NCBI GenBank assembly: GCA_947502265.1
Contig: CANMZB010000006.1
Coordinates: forward strand, 62,001 to 126,000
Length of the DNA: 64,000 bases
Source of the DNA: an uncultured Sulfitobacter sp.
GTDB taxonomy: Bacteria; Pseudomonadota; Alphaproteobacteria; Rhodobacterales; Rhodobacteraceae
Direction: 5' to 3'
Below the pieces are notes generated by a model. That model had not been told where the DNA came from, made no database searches, and saw nothing but the letters and a program-made list of their open reading frames with translations. The translations under genes and the position numbers were made by a program. Positions 1-8,035 of the stretch are shown piece after piece; the first letter of the stretch is position 1; the number at the start of each line of letters is the position of its first letter.

Positions 1-56
1 CCGGGGTGCAAGTCTTCGCCTCAATAATTTGCTTTTGCCAGCCTAAAGGAATACGA

Positions 57-911
57 ATGTCTGCTCTGAAAACGCGCCTTGCGCAGCCCGGCCTTGTCTC
101 TGCTCCCGGTGTATTCGACATGATCTCGGCCAAGATCGCGGACCGGATGGGCTTTGATGCCTTGTATATGACGGGCTATGGCGCGGTTGCTTCACATCTC
201 GGGCTGCCGGACGCGGGTCTTGCAACTTATACAGATATGGTTGGTCGGGCAGGGGCGATTGCGCAGGGCTGCAACACGCCGCTGATCGCGGATGGCGATA
301 CCGGCTATGGCGGGCTGCTGAATGTCCAGCATACCGTACGGGGGTATGAACGGGCCGGCGTGGCGGGTGTCCAGTTGGAAGATCAGGAAACGCCGAAGAA
401 ATGCGGCCACACACCGGGGCGGCGGGTCGTGGAGACGGACGAAATGGTCAAAAAGATCAAAGTGGCCGTCGAAACGCGAGACAGCGATGATTTTCTGATT
501 GTGGCCCGCACCGATGCCCGCACGACCTTGGGCATTGACGAGGCCATGCGCCGTGTCGAAGCCTATGACAAGGCGGGGGCCGATGTTCTGTTTCTGGAAT
601 CGCCCGAATCGATCGAGGAAATGGCCCGGATCGGACGCAGTTTTGACAAGCCGTTGATCGCGAACATGGTCGAAGGCGGGCGCACGCCGATCCTGTCACG
701 CGAGCAGCTTGACGAATTGGGTTTCTCCCTTGCGATCTTCCCTGCGACAGGATTTCTGGCCGCGGCGACTGCTCTGGAGAACGTCTATTCCACGATTGCG
801 ACACAGGGATCGACAAACGACATTCAAAGAGACCTCTATCCGTTTGAGGAATTTTCCAAGCTGATGGGATTTGAAGAGGTTTGGGATTTCGAGAAAAAGC
901 ACGCTGACTGA
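57..911 (+). CDS. Isocitrate lyase/PEP mutase family protein
   Basis: A 284-residue enzyme of the isocitrate lyase/phosphoenolpyruvate mutase superfamily, cytosolic TIM-barrel enzymes that cleave or form C-C or C-P bonds next to a carboxylate with Mg2+. The ATG at 57 is chosen because AAAGGA lies 7 bases upstream; the frame is open upstream almost to the window edge but that part does not look like family sequence. The metal-site stretch DGDTGYGG and the mobile-loop motif KKCGH with the catalytic cysteine are both present. The cysteine favours a lyase (2-methylisocitrate- or dimethylmalate-lyase-like) over a PEP mutase or oxaloacetate decarboxylase, but the substrate cannot be decided. No operon partner is visible; the next gene starts about 290 bases downstream. 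Confidence 0.85.
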   Translation: MSALKTRLAQPGLVSAPGVFDMISAKIADRMGFDALYMTGYGAVASHLGLPDAGLATYTDMVGRAGAIAQGCNTPLIADGDTGYGGLLNVQHTVRGYERAGVAGVQLEDQETPKKCGHTPGRRVVETDEMVKKIKVAVETRDSDDFLIVARTDARTTLGIDEAMRRVEAYDKAGADVLFLESPESIEEMARIGRSFDKPLIANMVEGGRTPILSREQLDELGFSLAIFPATGFLAAATALENVYSTIATQGSTNDIQRDLYPFEEFSKLMGFEEVWDFEKKHAD

Positions 912-1197
912 CCCCTTTACGCGCATCGCCAGCGGTGCGAGCACCTTGCGCATGTCGTCAACCTGCTTTTGAACACCTGTCCGAATTGGCTGCCGGTTTG
1001 ATCCGGACTTGCAGCATCATGATTTGACATACGCCGATGCCCTTCCTAAAGTTTTCGGGCTGTCCGCCTGCCTATGGGAGAAGGACTTTGGATTGCGTAA
1101 ATCAAACTGTAGTGGTGCAAAATATCCCCGGATCGTGGGGCAGACTGCCCCTGTTTGCGTGGAGTATTGAGACCGGCGAGACGGGGCTCGGGGCCAA
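912..1197. other. Intergenic region before the ketosynthase-like gene
   Basis: About 286 bases without a recognisable gene. No convincing terminator with a T-run and no clear promoter hexamer pair was seen. It separates the lyase gene from the three-gene module starting at 1198. Confidence 0.4.
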
Positions 1198-2226
1198 ATG
1201 AGCGGTCGAATAGAAATTCTCGCGTCCGGCATGGTGACGGCGGTCGGTCTTGATGCTGCGTCCTCCTGCGCGGCGATGCGGGCGCGGCTCGACGGGTTTC
1301 AGGAAACGCGTTTCCTTGGCGCGGGCGGTAAATGGCAGGTGGGTGCGCCGGTGCCAATGCCGCGAAACTGGATCGGTGCAAAGCGCTTGGCGCACATGGC
1401 CGCTGCTGCAATCTGCGAGATTTTCGAGAAAGTGCCCGCCGCCGAAGGCCGGACCGATCTGATTCTCTGTCTTGCAGAAGAGGGAAGGCCCGGCCGTCTC
1501 GTCGCTGACGGGGGCGACTTTGCCCGCCAGATTGGAGAGATCATCAGCCACATGCCATTGGGGGCCATCCGCATTGTCGCCCATGGCCGTCCGTCAGGGT
1601 GCGTTGCGTTGCAGCAAGCGCGACACATGCTGACCGAAGGATCGGAATATGTTATGATCGTCGGGGTGGACAGCTACCTGTCCAGACTGTCAATCACGCA
1701 TTACCTTGCGGAGGAGCGGCTTTTGACGGCGGCGAACCACAACGGCTTTATTCCCGGAGAAGCGGCGGCGGCGGTCCTCTGCTCTGCCCGCCATCCCGGT
1801 CATCTGGTGGTCACGGGCAATGGCCTCGCGCGCGAGGAGGCGTATATTTACAACCGCCAGGGCGAGGATGGTCTGGACCTGCCGCTGCGCGGTGACGGCA
1901 TGACCCGCGCCTACAAGGCGGCATTTGACGAAGCCGGGGTTGCCCATTCCGATATCACCCTGAAGATCGGTGACCAGTCCGGCGAAAGTTTCGGGTTCAA
2001 ACAAACCGCGCTTGCCATGCTCAGGACGCAGCGCATCGCGAGCACCGTGCAACCGATCTGGGCCATTGGCGCGAGCCTTGGCAATGTCGGCGCTGCGGCC
2101 ATGCCCCTCATGTTGGGATGGGCGATGGCGGCGACGCACAAGGGCTATGGACCCACTGGGCCGATACTGATCGAGGCGTCGGGCGATGACGGCGCGTGCG
2201 GTGCGCTTGTGGCGCGCGCGCCATGA
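1198..2226 (+). CDS. Beta-ketoacyl synthase-like protein lacking catalytic residues (possible effector-loading partner)
   Basis: A 342-residue thiolase-fold protein. The start resembles the ketosynthase N-terminus (a GMVTAVGLD stretch), and a middle region around residues 178-194 (NHNGFIPGEAAAAVL) parallels the DGFV-GEGAG region of FabF-type enzymes. By eye, the nucleophile position (ACASG in active enzymes) reads GRPSG at 130-134, so arginine 131 replaces the cysteine; the C-terminal GH motif reads GN at 295-296, and the HGT-type histidine is not seen near 257-262. It is therefore probably not a condensing enzyme. Its stop overlaps the start of the DUF4150 gene by ATGA, so the two are likely co-translated. 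Ketosynthase-like proteins beside PAAR-like genes suggest a chaperone or structural role; that role is inference. Confidence 0.7.
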   Translation: MSGRIEILASGMVTAVGLDAASSCAAMRARLDGFQETRFLGAGGKWQVGAPVPMPRNWIGAKRLAHMAAAAICEIFEKVPAAEGRTDLILCLAEEGRPGRLVADGGDFARQIGEIISHMPLGAIRIVAHGRPSGCVALQQARHMLTEGSEYVMIVGVDSYLSRLSITHYLAEERLLTAANHNGFIPGEAAAAVLCSARHPGHLVVTGNGLAREEAYIYNRQGEDGLDLPLRGDGMTRAYKAAFDEAGVAHSDITLKIGDQSGESFGFKQTALAMLRTQRIASTVQPIWAIGASLGNVGAAAMPLMLGWAMAATHKGYGPTGPILIEASGDDGACGALVARAP

Positions 2227-3293
2227 CCGTCTTTGCAAACGGACTTGAGATTTCCTCCAAGGCACAGAGTTGCAAGGTCATCGCCGCGTTCCCTGATACC
2301 TGCTTTACGCCGCCCCAGACCCCTGCGACGCCACCGGGCGTTCCGATACCTTATCCCGATTTTGGCGCTGACAGCGACCTTACATCAGGCAGCGGCACAG
2401 TGACGATCGCCGACGAGGAGATCAGTCAGGAGAACAGCAGCAAATACAGCAAATGTACCGGTGATGAAGCCGGTGCAGCGCCGAAGAAGGGCATTATCAC
2501 CTCAAAGAATACTGGTTCCGTTTACGCCCAGAAGTGGTCGATGAACGTCAAGGTCGAGGGCAAGGGAGTAGTTCGCTTTAGCGACATGGCGACAAGCAAC
2601 CATGCCTGTAACCCGGGTGACGCTCCGCCGATGGTGATCATCGCAAGGCCGACCTCGCCGGGTATCCTCGCCGAAGATGACAACTGTCTCGTCGGGGGGT
2701 ACGATGCTATACAGCCAAAGTGCAACGAACGCGGCGGTCAGGCGCACCACATCATTCCGGATGAATACATCCGGACTGGGGAACGCGATGTATCGGTGCC
2801 TGCTCACCCGGCCTATCCCGAGATCGGTGATGCCTGCGCCATCTGCGTCGGCGGCAGTTCGGCGGGCAAAGCAAGTTCCGAGCGTCAGAGCCCCGAAGGG
2901 ATTGCCGTAGCAGCCAAAGGCACCGCGCATACTGCGGCAACGGGTGCCCGGCCACTTCAGGACGGACGGGGTCACGGCTATATGCATTATTTCTTCGATG
3001 CCACCTTCGGCAACGATGAGCGCCCGATTGGCGATGCGGTCGAAACTGCCAAGCAGGCGCTCACCAACATCGGAACGTACAATTCATCGGTCGTCGACCC
3101 CGAATGCGCGGAGAAGGGTAAGGAGTGTTTGGATGACCAGTTCAAGACCGCTTGTGATCTTGATCCTCAGCCACCCTGCACGAGCAACGTGAACAAATCG
3201 AACGAGCGGTTCGACAATATGCAGGAACGGCTGAGCAGGGAGGGCCACCTTAACGCCAACCATATGCCAACCCGGCATTCGTCCCTTACCTAA
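2223..3293 (+). CDS. PAAR-like (DUF4150) protein with AHH/HNH-type nuclease region, putative type VI effector
   Basis: A 356-residue protein. Residues 1 to about 130 fit the DUF4150 PAAR-like family: an MTVFANGLEIS start, a proline-rich stretch with PIPYPDFG, and a MATSNHACNPGD segment. PAAR-like domains sit on the tip of the type VI secretion spike and carry effector domains. Residues 170-180 read GGQAHHIIPDE, with the AHH triad at 174-176 typical of AHH/HNH (endonuclease VII superfamily) toxin domains. A further histidine-rich HGYMHYFF stretch follows near residue 250. The C-terminal 80 residues are cysteine-rich. No signal peptide or membrane segment is seen. It overlaps the ketosynthase-like gene by 4 bases. 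No type VI core genes lie in this window, so the module would be an orphan effector island. DNA cleavage is inferred from the motif. Confidence 0.72.
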   Translation: MTVFANGLEISSKAQSCKVIAAFPDTCFTPPQTPATPPGVPIPYPDFGADSDLTSGSGTVTIADEEISQENSSKYSKCTGDEAGAAPKKGIITSKNTGSVYAQKWSMNVKVEGKGVVRFSDMATSNHACNPGDAPPMVIIARPTSPGILAEDDNCLVGGYDAIQPKCNERGGQAHHIIPDEYIRTGERDVSVPAHPAYPEIGDACAICVGGSSAGKASSERQSPEGIAVAAKGTAHTAATGARPLQDGRGHGYMHYFFDATFGNDERPIGDAVETAKQALTNIGTYNSSVVDPECAEKGKECLDDQFKTACDLDPQPPCTSNVNKSNERFDNMQERLSREGHLNANHMPTRHSSLT

Positions 3294-3339
3294 CCCTAGT
3301 ATGTCGCGATGTGGCACCGATCAGAAGGATGGACATTGA

Positions 3340-4317
3340 ATGTATTCGATCCCCATAACCGACACTTCCGCTTTCCTCGTAGAGGACGAGCAAACCGAGG
3401 GCTGGCGTTTTTACTATGTCGATTTCGACCCGCTGAGCGTTGACAGTTTTGAAACTCCCTATGGGGGTGTCGTTGTCTCGGCCACCATCAACCCGCAAAG
3501 TCAGGCGGTGTGGATGATCGCGCGGGGCAGATTGTTTGCGGCCTCGCGCGAACTGCGGGTCGCTGTTCCGCTACCTTTGCCTGTTGAGGGCGCGGTGGCG
3601 TTTGATGTGACACTCATCGGGGATCGTTATTATGTGGCCTTCGACGCAGAAACCATCTGGTATTATGAGCGAAACACCGAGGAATGGGTGCCTGTCATTC
3701 GCCCCGGTCCGCGACCGGAAATGCCGGCTCGCGATGCTGGCGAAACGGCAAGGGATTACACCGCGCGGACCAGCTCTGCAATGTATGCGTATGCTCGTAA
3801 GCATCCCGATTTTTACAAATCTTTCGCGGTTGGCGGCGATCATTATTTTGCCGGTGCGCTTGGCCATGTGGTGCGGCTGCGTGGTGACAACCTTGCCGAA
3901 AGCTGGATCGACAGTGGCGCCCGGCTGGTCCAAGGTTTTGCAGAAGAAGGGGCGGCGGTGCTTTGCGGCGACGACCCTGTCGCCGAAATTTATCGCGGGT
4001 CCGTTGACAATGGTTTCGAGCTGATTTTTCGCGACGATGCCAAGGCTCTGCATCTCACCGCATTGCACCGGGGCGTCAGGTACATCGGCGCTGCGCAAGA
4101 TCCCGACTATGCGGGACCAGCGCTGTTTACCTATGACGGCGAGGATCTGACGCCGGTGATGACGCAGTGCGCGCGCGAACCGGGCAATCTGGCCAATCTT
4201 GTCTCGACCGGTTCCGTTCTCTGGGCGATTGATGCGTCCGGTTTGTTTCGGTTGACGTCCGATGGCTGGCATCTCACCGAGTTTGACGACCTCGCGTCGC
4301 GTGGCGAACAGGGCTGA
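3340..4317 (+). CDS. Hypothetical protein, candidate immunity partner of the DUF4150 protein
   Basis: A 325-residue protein I do not recognise by family. It has no signal peptide or membrane span, so it should be cytoplasmic. It contains many short beta-rich stretches with repeated aromatic and glycine turns (for example GDRYYVAFD, GDHYFAG and GSVLWAIDASG), which suggests a beta-propeller or similar repeat fold. It begins 46 bases after the putative nuclease toxin on the same strand, the usual place for an immunity gene. That position and the lack of enzymatic motifs are the only support for an immunity role; an accessory or adaptor protein is equally possible. Confidence 0.5.
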   Translation: MYSIPITDTSAFLVEDEQTEGWRFYYVDFDPLSVDSFETPYGGVVVSATINPQSQAVWMIARGRLFAASRELRVAVPLPLPVEGAVAFDVTLIGDRYYVAFDAETIWYYERNTEEWVPVIRPGPRPEMPARDAGETARDYTARTSSAMYAYARKHPDFYKSFAVGGDHYFAGALGHVVRLRGDNLAESWIDSGARLVQGFAEEGAAVLCGDDPVAEIYRGSVDNGFELIFRDDAKALHLTALHRGVRYIGAAQDPDYAGPALFTYDGEDLTPVMTQCAREPGNLANLVSTGSVLWAIDASGLFRLTSDGWHLTEFDDLASRGEQG

Positions 4318-4383
4318 TCCAATTCCGGCCTAGGGCTTGCGCCGAAGCTCCCGTAGGGCTTTTCCTGCGCCAGACAGTCGTTT

Positions 4384-5037
4384 TTACCGGCTAGTTCCGG
4401 AGGCTTTGCCGAAGATGAGGCTGCGAAGGTCTTCGATTGGCATGTCAGTGGAAACGAAGCCCGGTCCAACCAGAATTTCGGCGTAAAATGGAATATTCGC
4501 AAGCCTTTCTTCCAGGGTTTCGTCAATCTCCATCCGGTAATAGCCGCTCTGGTGAAAATAGGTCATCAGGGCGCGCACTCTGGAAGAGCGCGGGTTGAAA
4601 CCCATATCGGCGAACATGGTTTGCAATTGGGCGATGCGGCGGTTGTCCACACCGGTCAGGACTGCTTGCGTTGTCTCGCACGAATGGGCCCAGTCCCGGA
4701 TGGCGCTGTCATAGTTAGGATCATAATTGTCTTCTTGCAAAAGCACGCGCACATAGCCGATATATTTCTCTCGGCTATCCAGTTCAGGATTGTCGAAAAC
4801 CCGGTCGAACGCCGCCGAATTTCGCGTCCGCCAATCTTCGCGCAATTCGTCAAGCAAGTCTTCAAGGTTGGCAAACAGCCAGTAAAACGCACCGGTCGTG
4901 GCCTTTAGCTGTGTCGCGATTCGCCTCAGGCTGAGACCCGAAGCGCCATCGGCAATGAGCATCCCGCGCGCTGTGGCGATCCAGTCTTCGCGAGTGAGTG
5001 CATTGTTTTTCATACTTTTTTTGTCCGAATTCCCCAT
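4384..5037 (-). CDS. TetR family transcriptional regulator
   Basis: A 217-residue regulator with an N-terminal TetR helix-turn-helix at about residues 12-60 (a GASGLSLRRIATQL stretch followed by GAFYWLFANLEDL). The C-terminal ligand domain is variable, as usual for the family. The ATG at 5037 is preferred, though an ATG at 5013 is possible. It is divergent from the TRAP operon starting at 5170. The 132-base intergenic gap holds a promoter-like sequence pointing toward dctP with a perfect palindrome at its predicted start, so it most likely represses that operon and perhaps itself. The ligand, presumably the TRAP substrate or a metabolite, is unknown. Confidence 0.88.
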   Translation of the reverse strand: MGNSDKKSMKNNALTREDWIATARGMLIADGASGLSLRRIATQLKATTGAFYWLFANLEDLLDELREDWRTRNSAAFDRVFDNPELDSREKYIGYVRVLLQEDNYDPNYDSAIRDWAHSCETTQAVLTGVDNRRIAQLQTMFADMGFNPRSSRVRALMTYFHQSGYYRMEIDETLEERLANIPFYAEILVGPGFVSTDMPIEDLRSLIFGKASGTSR

Positions 5038-5077
5038 TCCGTCCAAACGCGCCTTTCTGTCCTTCTAACGATCATGT

Positions 5078-5107
5078 TTGACAAGTTACATCCCATATCT
5101 CTACAAA
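5078..5107 (+). promoter_or_regulatory. Probable sigma-70 promoter of the dctPQM operon
   Basis: TTGACA at 5078-5083 is a consensus -35 box. A TACAAA-like -10 lies at 5102-5107 with an 18-base spacer (CTACAA at 5101 gives 17). The predicted start near 5114 falls immediately before the palindrome at 5116. Confidence 0.6.
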
Positions 5108-5115
5108 TGAAAGGA

Positions 5116-5133
5116 ACATAACAGTCGTTATGT
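5116..5133. promoter_or_regulatory. Palindromic operator, probable TetR binding site
   Basis: ACATAAC-AGTC-GTTATGT is a perfect 7+7 inverted repeat with a 4-base centre, in the gap between the TetR gene and dctP. It overlies the predicted transcription start of dctP, the expected geometry for repression. Confidence 0.65.
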
Positions 5134-5169
5134 AGGGAGCTACTCAGAGATATTTCTAGGGAGGACACT

Positions 5170-6156
5170 ATGAAGAAAAGCTGGATTACCAGAGGTGCGG
5201 CGGTTTTTGCCCTGCTTGCGAGCCAGGCCGCGGCCGCAACGACGCTCAAGGTTGCGACGGATTCCGGACCTGAAGGGTCACCATCCGGCGATGCGATCAA
5301 GAAATGGGCAGAACTGATCGAGCAAGGCTCGGACGGGGAAATCGACGTCCGGATTTTTTACCAGAACCAGCTTGGCGGCCAACTTGAGGTTTTTGACCTT
5401 TTTGTCGCTGGCGAAGTGGATCTGATGCTCAGCTGGCCTTCGACCTCTTATGACAAACGGATCGGCGTGTTGAATGCGCCCTACATGGTCACGTCATGGG
5501 ACGAGGCGCTCAAGGCCTATCAGCCGGGCGGCTGGGTCAACGGCACGCTCAATAACGTGTTTGCGGACCTCGGCATCACCTATTTCGGCGCGTGGCCTGA
5601 GGGCTTTGCCGGTGTCGCGACACGGGGCAGCTATGCGCTGGATATCGAAAGCGCGAATGGCATAAATGTACGCACACCGCCGTTCTTCCCGATCCCGCAG
5701 ACACTTCAGGCGATGGGGTATCAGACTGCCTCGATTGATTGGTCCGAGGTCTTTACGTCAATCCAGACGGGTGTCGTCGATGGCGATGCGGGGAACGTCA
5801 TATACTGGGATTTCGAGTATTTCGGCGAAGTTCTGGATTATTATGTGCGCACCAAGCATATCTTTGTGACCGGCAATCTTGTTGCCAATACACAAAGCAT
5901 GGAGGGGCTGTCACAGGAGCATCAGGATCTTGTCCGCGACTCCGCAGTAACGCTTATGGAGGAGCAGTTCACGGCGGCCAAGGCGACGGACGAGAAATAC
6001 GTCAAGCTCGCCGTTGAAGGCGGTATGGAGTATTTCGAACCGAGCGAAGAGGATCTGCGCCCGATGATCGAGAAGGTCCGTTCCGAAGTCTGGCCGTTGA
6101 TGGAGGCCGATATCGGGTCGCAAATCGTCGAACAGATGCGCGCAAACGCGAAGTGA
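5170..6156 (+). CDS. dctP: TRAP transporter substrate-binding protein, DctP family
   Basis: A 328-residue periplasmic binding protein. It has a Sec signal peptide of about 22 residues (KKSW start, hydrophobic core, AxAA cleavage region), then TTLKVATDSG, the usual first strand of DctP proteins. The conserved arginine that clamps the substrate carboxylate lies in a GINVRTPPF segment. GGAGG-like AGGGAGG at 5157-5163 precedes the ATG. Followed by dctQ and dctM on the same strand, so a complete three-component TRAP system driven by an ion gradient. The substrate is probably an organic or sulfo-acid carboxylate; the identity cannot be read from sequence. Probably controlled by the divergent TetR protein. 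Confidence 0.92.
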   Translation: MKKSWITRGAAVFALLASQAAAATTLKVATDSGPEGSPSGDAIKKWAELIEQGSDGEIDVRIFYQNQLGGQLEVFDLFVAGEVDLMLSWPSTSYDKRIGVLNAPYMVTSWDEALKAYQPGGWVNGTLNNVFADLGITYFGAWPEGFAGVATRGSYALDIESANGINVRTPPFFPIPQTLQAMGYQTASIDWSEVFTSIQTGVVDGDAGNVIYWDFEYFGEVLDYYVRTKHIFVTGNLVANTQSMEGLSQEHQDLVRDSAVTLMEEQFTAAKATDEKYVKLAVEGGMEYFEPSEEDLRPMIEKVRSEVWPLMEADIGSQIVEQMRANAK

Positions 6157-6210
6157 CAAAACAGGCGGCATCCTTGAAACGGGTGCTGCCACTATCCGTC
6201 AGGGGGGCCT

Positions 6211-6717
6211 ATGCGTAATCTGTTCGAATTTCTCGACAGGTGGCTGATGCGATTGATGTCGGTCGTGATCTTTTTCAGCACGGCAATCATTGTCTGCCTG
6301 ATCACTTTTCTGATCCTGTCGCGCTATGTTTTCGGATGGTCTGTGGTTGGGTTACTAGAACTTTCCACGCTCAGCGCGCTTTGGCTTTATATGATCGGCG
6401 CCGTTGTGGCGTCGCGTAACCGTGAACATATCACGGTCGATTTCACGGCCCAGTCATTAAACAGCCCACGGCTTGCGGCGGCGCATGATCTGGCGATCTC
6501 GGTGATCCTTTTCGTGCTCGGGTTGTTCTTTCTCTCATTGTCTTGGGACATGATCGAATGGGCGTTTCGCAGGCCACAGGTAACACCCGGACTGGGCATC
6601 CCGCTGTTTGCCGGACAGGCTGCCTTGGTTGCCGCGGCGGTGCTGGGAATGGCGTATACCGTGCGCGACCTCATCAAAGCGACAATCGCTTTGCTCAACG
6701 CAAAAAGCGAGGTCTGA
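6211..6717 (+). CDS. dctQ: TRAP transporter small permease, DctQ family
   Basis: A 168-residue inner-membrane protein with four predicted transmembrane helices and the DctQ family pattern (GALWLYMIGA-like segment, then NREHITVDF between helices 2 and 3). It forms the membrane complex with the large subunit encoded immediately downstream, only 2 bases after its stop. Start at the ATG 6211, with AGGGGGG about 6 bases upstream. Confidence 0.9.
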   Translation: MRNLFEFLDRWLMRLMSVVIFFSTAIIVCLITFLILSRYVFGWSVVGLLELSTLSALWLYMIGAVVASRNREHITVDFTAQSLNSPRLAAAHDLAISVILFVLGLFFLSLSWDMIEWAFRRPQVTPGLGIPLFAGQAALVAAAVLGMAYTVRDLIKATIALLNAKSEV

Positions 6718-6719
6718 TC

Positions 6720-8015
6720 ATGGAGCCAATAGTTGCCATTCTCATTCTGATCGGGCTGATGGTGTTCGGTGTGCCGGTGGCATGGAGCTTTGCCGGGGTG
6801 CTCATGTTCCTGATCTGGGCCTATGATGTCGGCACCGCCACTTTACTGCTGCAAGGGTTTCGCTCGCTCGATTCGGTGATTTTGCTGGCTTTGCCGTTGT
6901 TCGTTCTGGCCGGTTACCTGATGCAAAGCGGCGGCGTGGCGCGGCGCCTGATCGGCTTTATGGAACTTATGGTGCGCGGACGCAAAGGCGGGCTTGGTGC
7001 GGCGCTGGTGCTGTCGTCGGGGGTGTTTGGTGCAATTTCAGGCACTGCCACGGCGGCGGTTGCCTCGATCGGAACGATCATGGTCGATCCGCTGGCCGAG
7101 CGTGGCTATCCGCGCGGCTATACGTCCGCCTTGCTGGGGTTGTCATCGCTACTGGGTATCCTGATTCCGCCCTCTCTTACCATGATCCTCTTTGGTGTCG
7201 TCACACGTCAGTCGATCACCGCACTTTTCGCCGCAACGCTGGTGCCCGGTCTCCTGCTGCTTGTCGGGCTTATTATCTTCAACCGGTTTATGGCCAAACG
7301 CTTTCTTCCCGACGCCAAAGAGACGGGCGCAGGCGTAGCCCCACAAGACAGTGGCGGCCTGATTTTTGGCAAGGCGCTGCCGGCGCTGTCGATGCCTGTC
7401 ATCATCCTTGGTGGTATCTATGGCGGCGTGTTCACCCCGACCGAAGCGGCGGCGGTGGCCTGCGTTGTGGCGATCTTTATCGGCTTTTTCATCTATCGGG
7501 ATTTGACCTTTACCGGCCTGCGCGACAGCTTTATTTCGGCGGGCGAGACGACAGGAACGATCATCTTCATCCTTCTCTTTTCCTTCATGATCGGGCGGGT
7601 GATGGTTGCCGAAGGTGTGCCGCAGGATCTGACCCGCGCGGTGGCCGCAATCACCGAGAACCGCATCCTGATCCTGCTTTTGGTCAATGTGTTTCTGATT
7701 TTTGTCGGCATGATAATGGATGACCTTTCGGTCACGGTTGTCATTGCGCCGCTGTTCATGCCTCTGATGCTTGATGTCGGTGTCGACCCTGTGCATTTCG
7801 GTTCGATCGTGGCGTGTTCCGTTGTCATCGGGGCAAACAGCCCGCCGGTCGCGCCCATCCTTTATATGGCCTGCCGGATCGGAAAGGTGTCCATCCACCA
7901 CGCGATCACACCCGCCCTGCAAATGATCTTTTTCGTCGCGCTGCCGGTGATGCTGGCGGTTACGTTCATCCCAGCGCTGTCACTTTTCGTACCGCGCCTT
8001 TTCGGCGTTCACTGA
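6720..8015 (+). CDS. dctM: TRAP transporter large permease, DctM family
   Basis: A 431-residue inner-membrane protein with about 12-14 transmembrane helices, the transport subunit of the TRAP system. Family motifs seen include SGTATAAVASIGTI in the first half and the repeated GxxTPTEAAAVA segment in the second half, plus ANSPPVAP near the C-terminus. The ATG at 6720 is chosen because it directly follows dctQ; an upstream in-frame extension overlaps dctQ in another frame and is not family-like. Confidence 0.92.
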   Translation: MEPIVAILILIGLMVFGVPVAWSFAGVLMFLIWAYDVGTATLLLQGFRSLDSVILLALPLFVLAGYLMQSGGVARRLIGFMELMVRGRKGGLGAALVLSSGVFGAISGTATAAVASIGTIMVDPLAERGYPRGYTSALLGLSSLLGILIPPSLTMILFGVVTRQSITALFAATLVPGLLLLVGLIIFNRFMAKRFLPDAKETGAGVAPQDSGGLIFGKALPALSMPVIILGGIYGGVFTPTEAAAVACVVAIFIGFFIYRDLTFTGLRDSFISAGETTGTIIFILLFSFMIGRVMVAEGVPQDLTRAVAAITENRILILLLVNVFLIFVGMIMDDLSVTVVIAPLFMPLMLDVGVDPVHFGSIVACSVVIGANSPPVAPILYMACRIGKVSIHHAITPALQMIFFVALPVMLAVTFIPALSLFVPRLFGVH

Positions 8016-8035
8016 GCAAAACTGGACCATACGCC

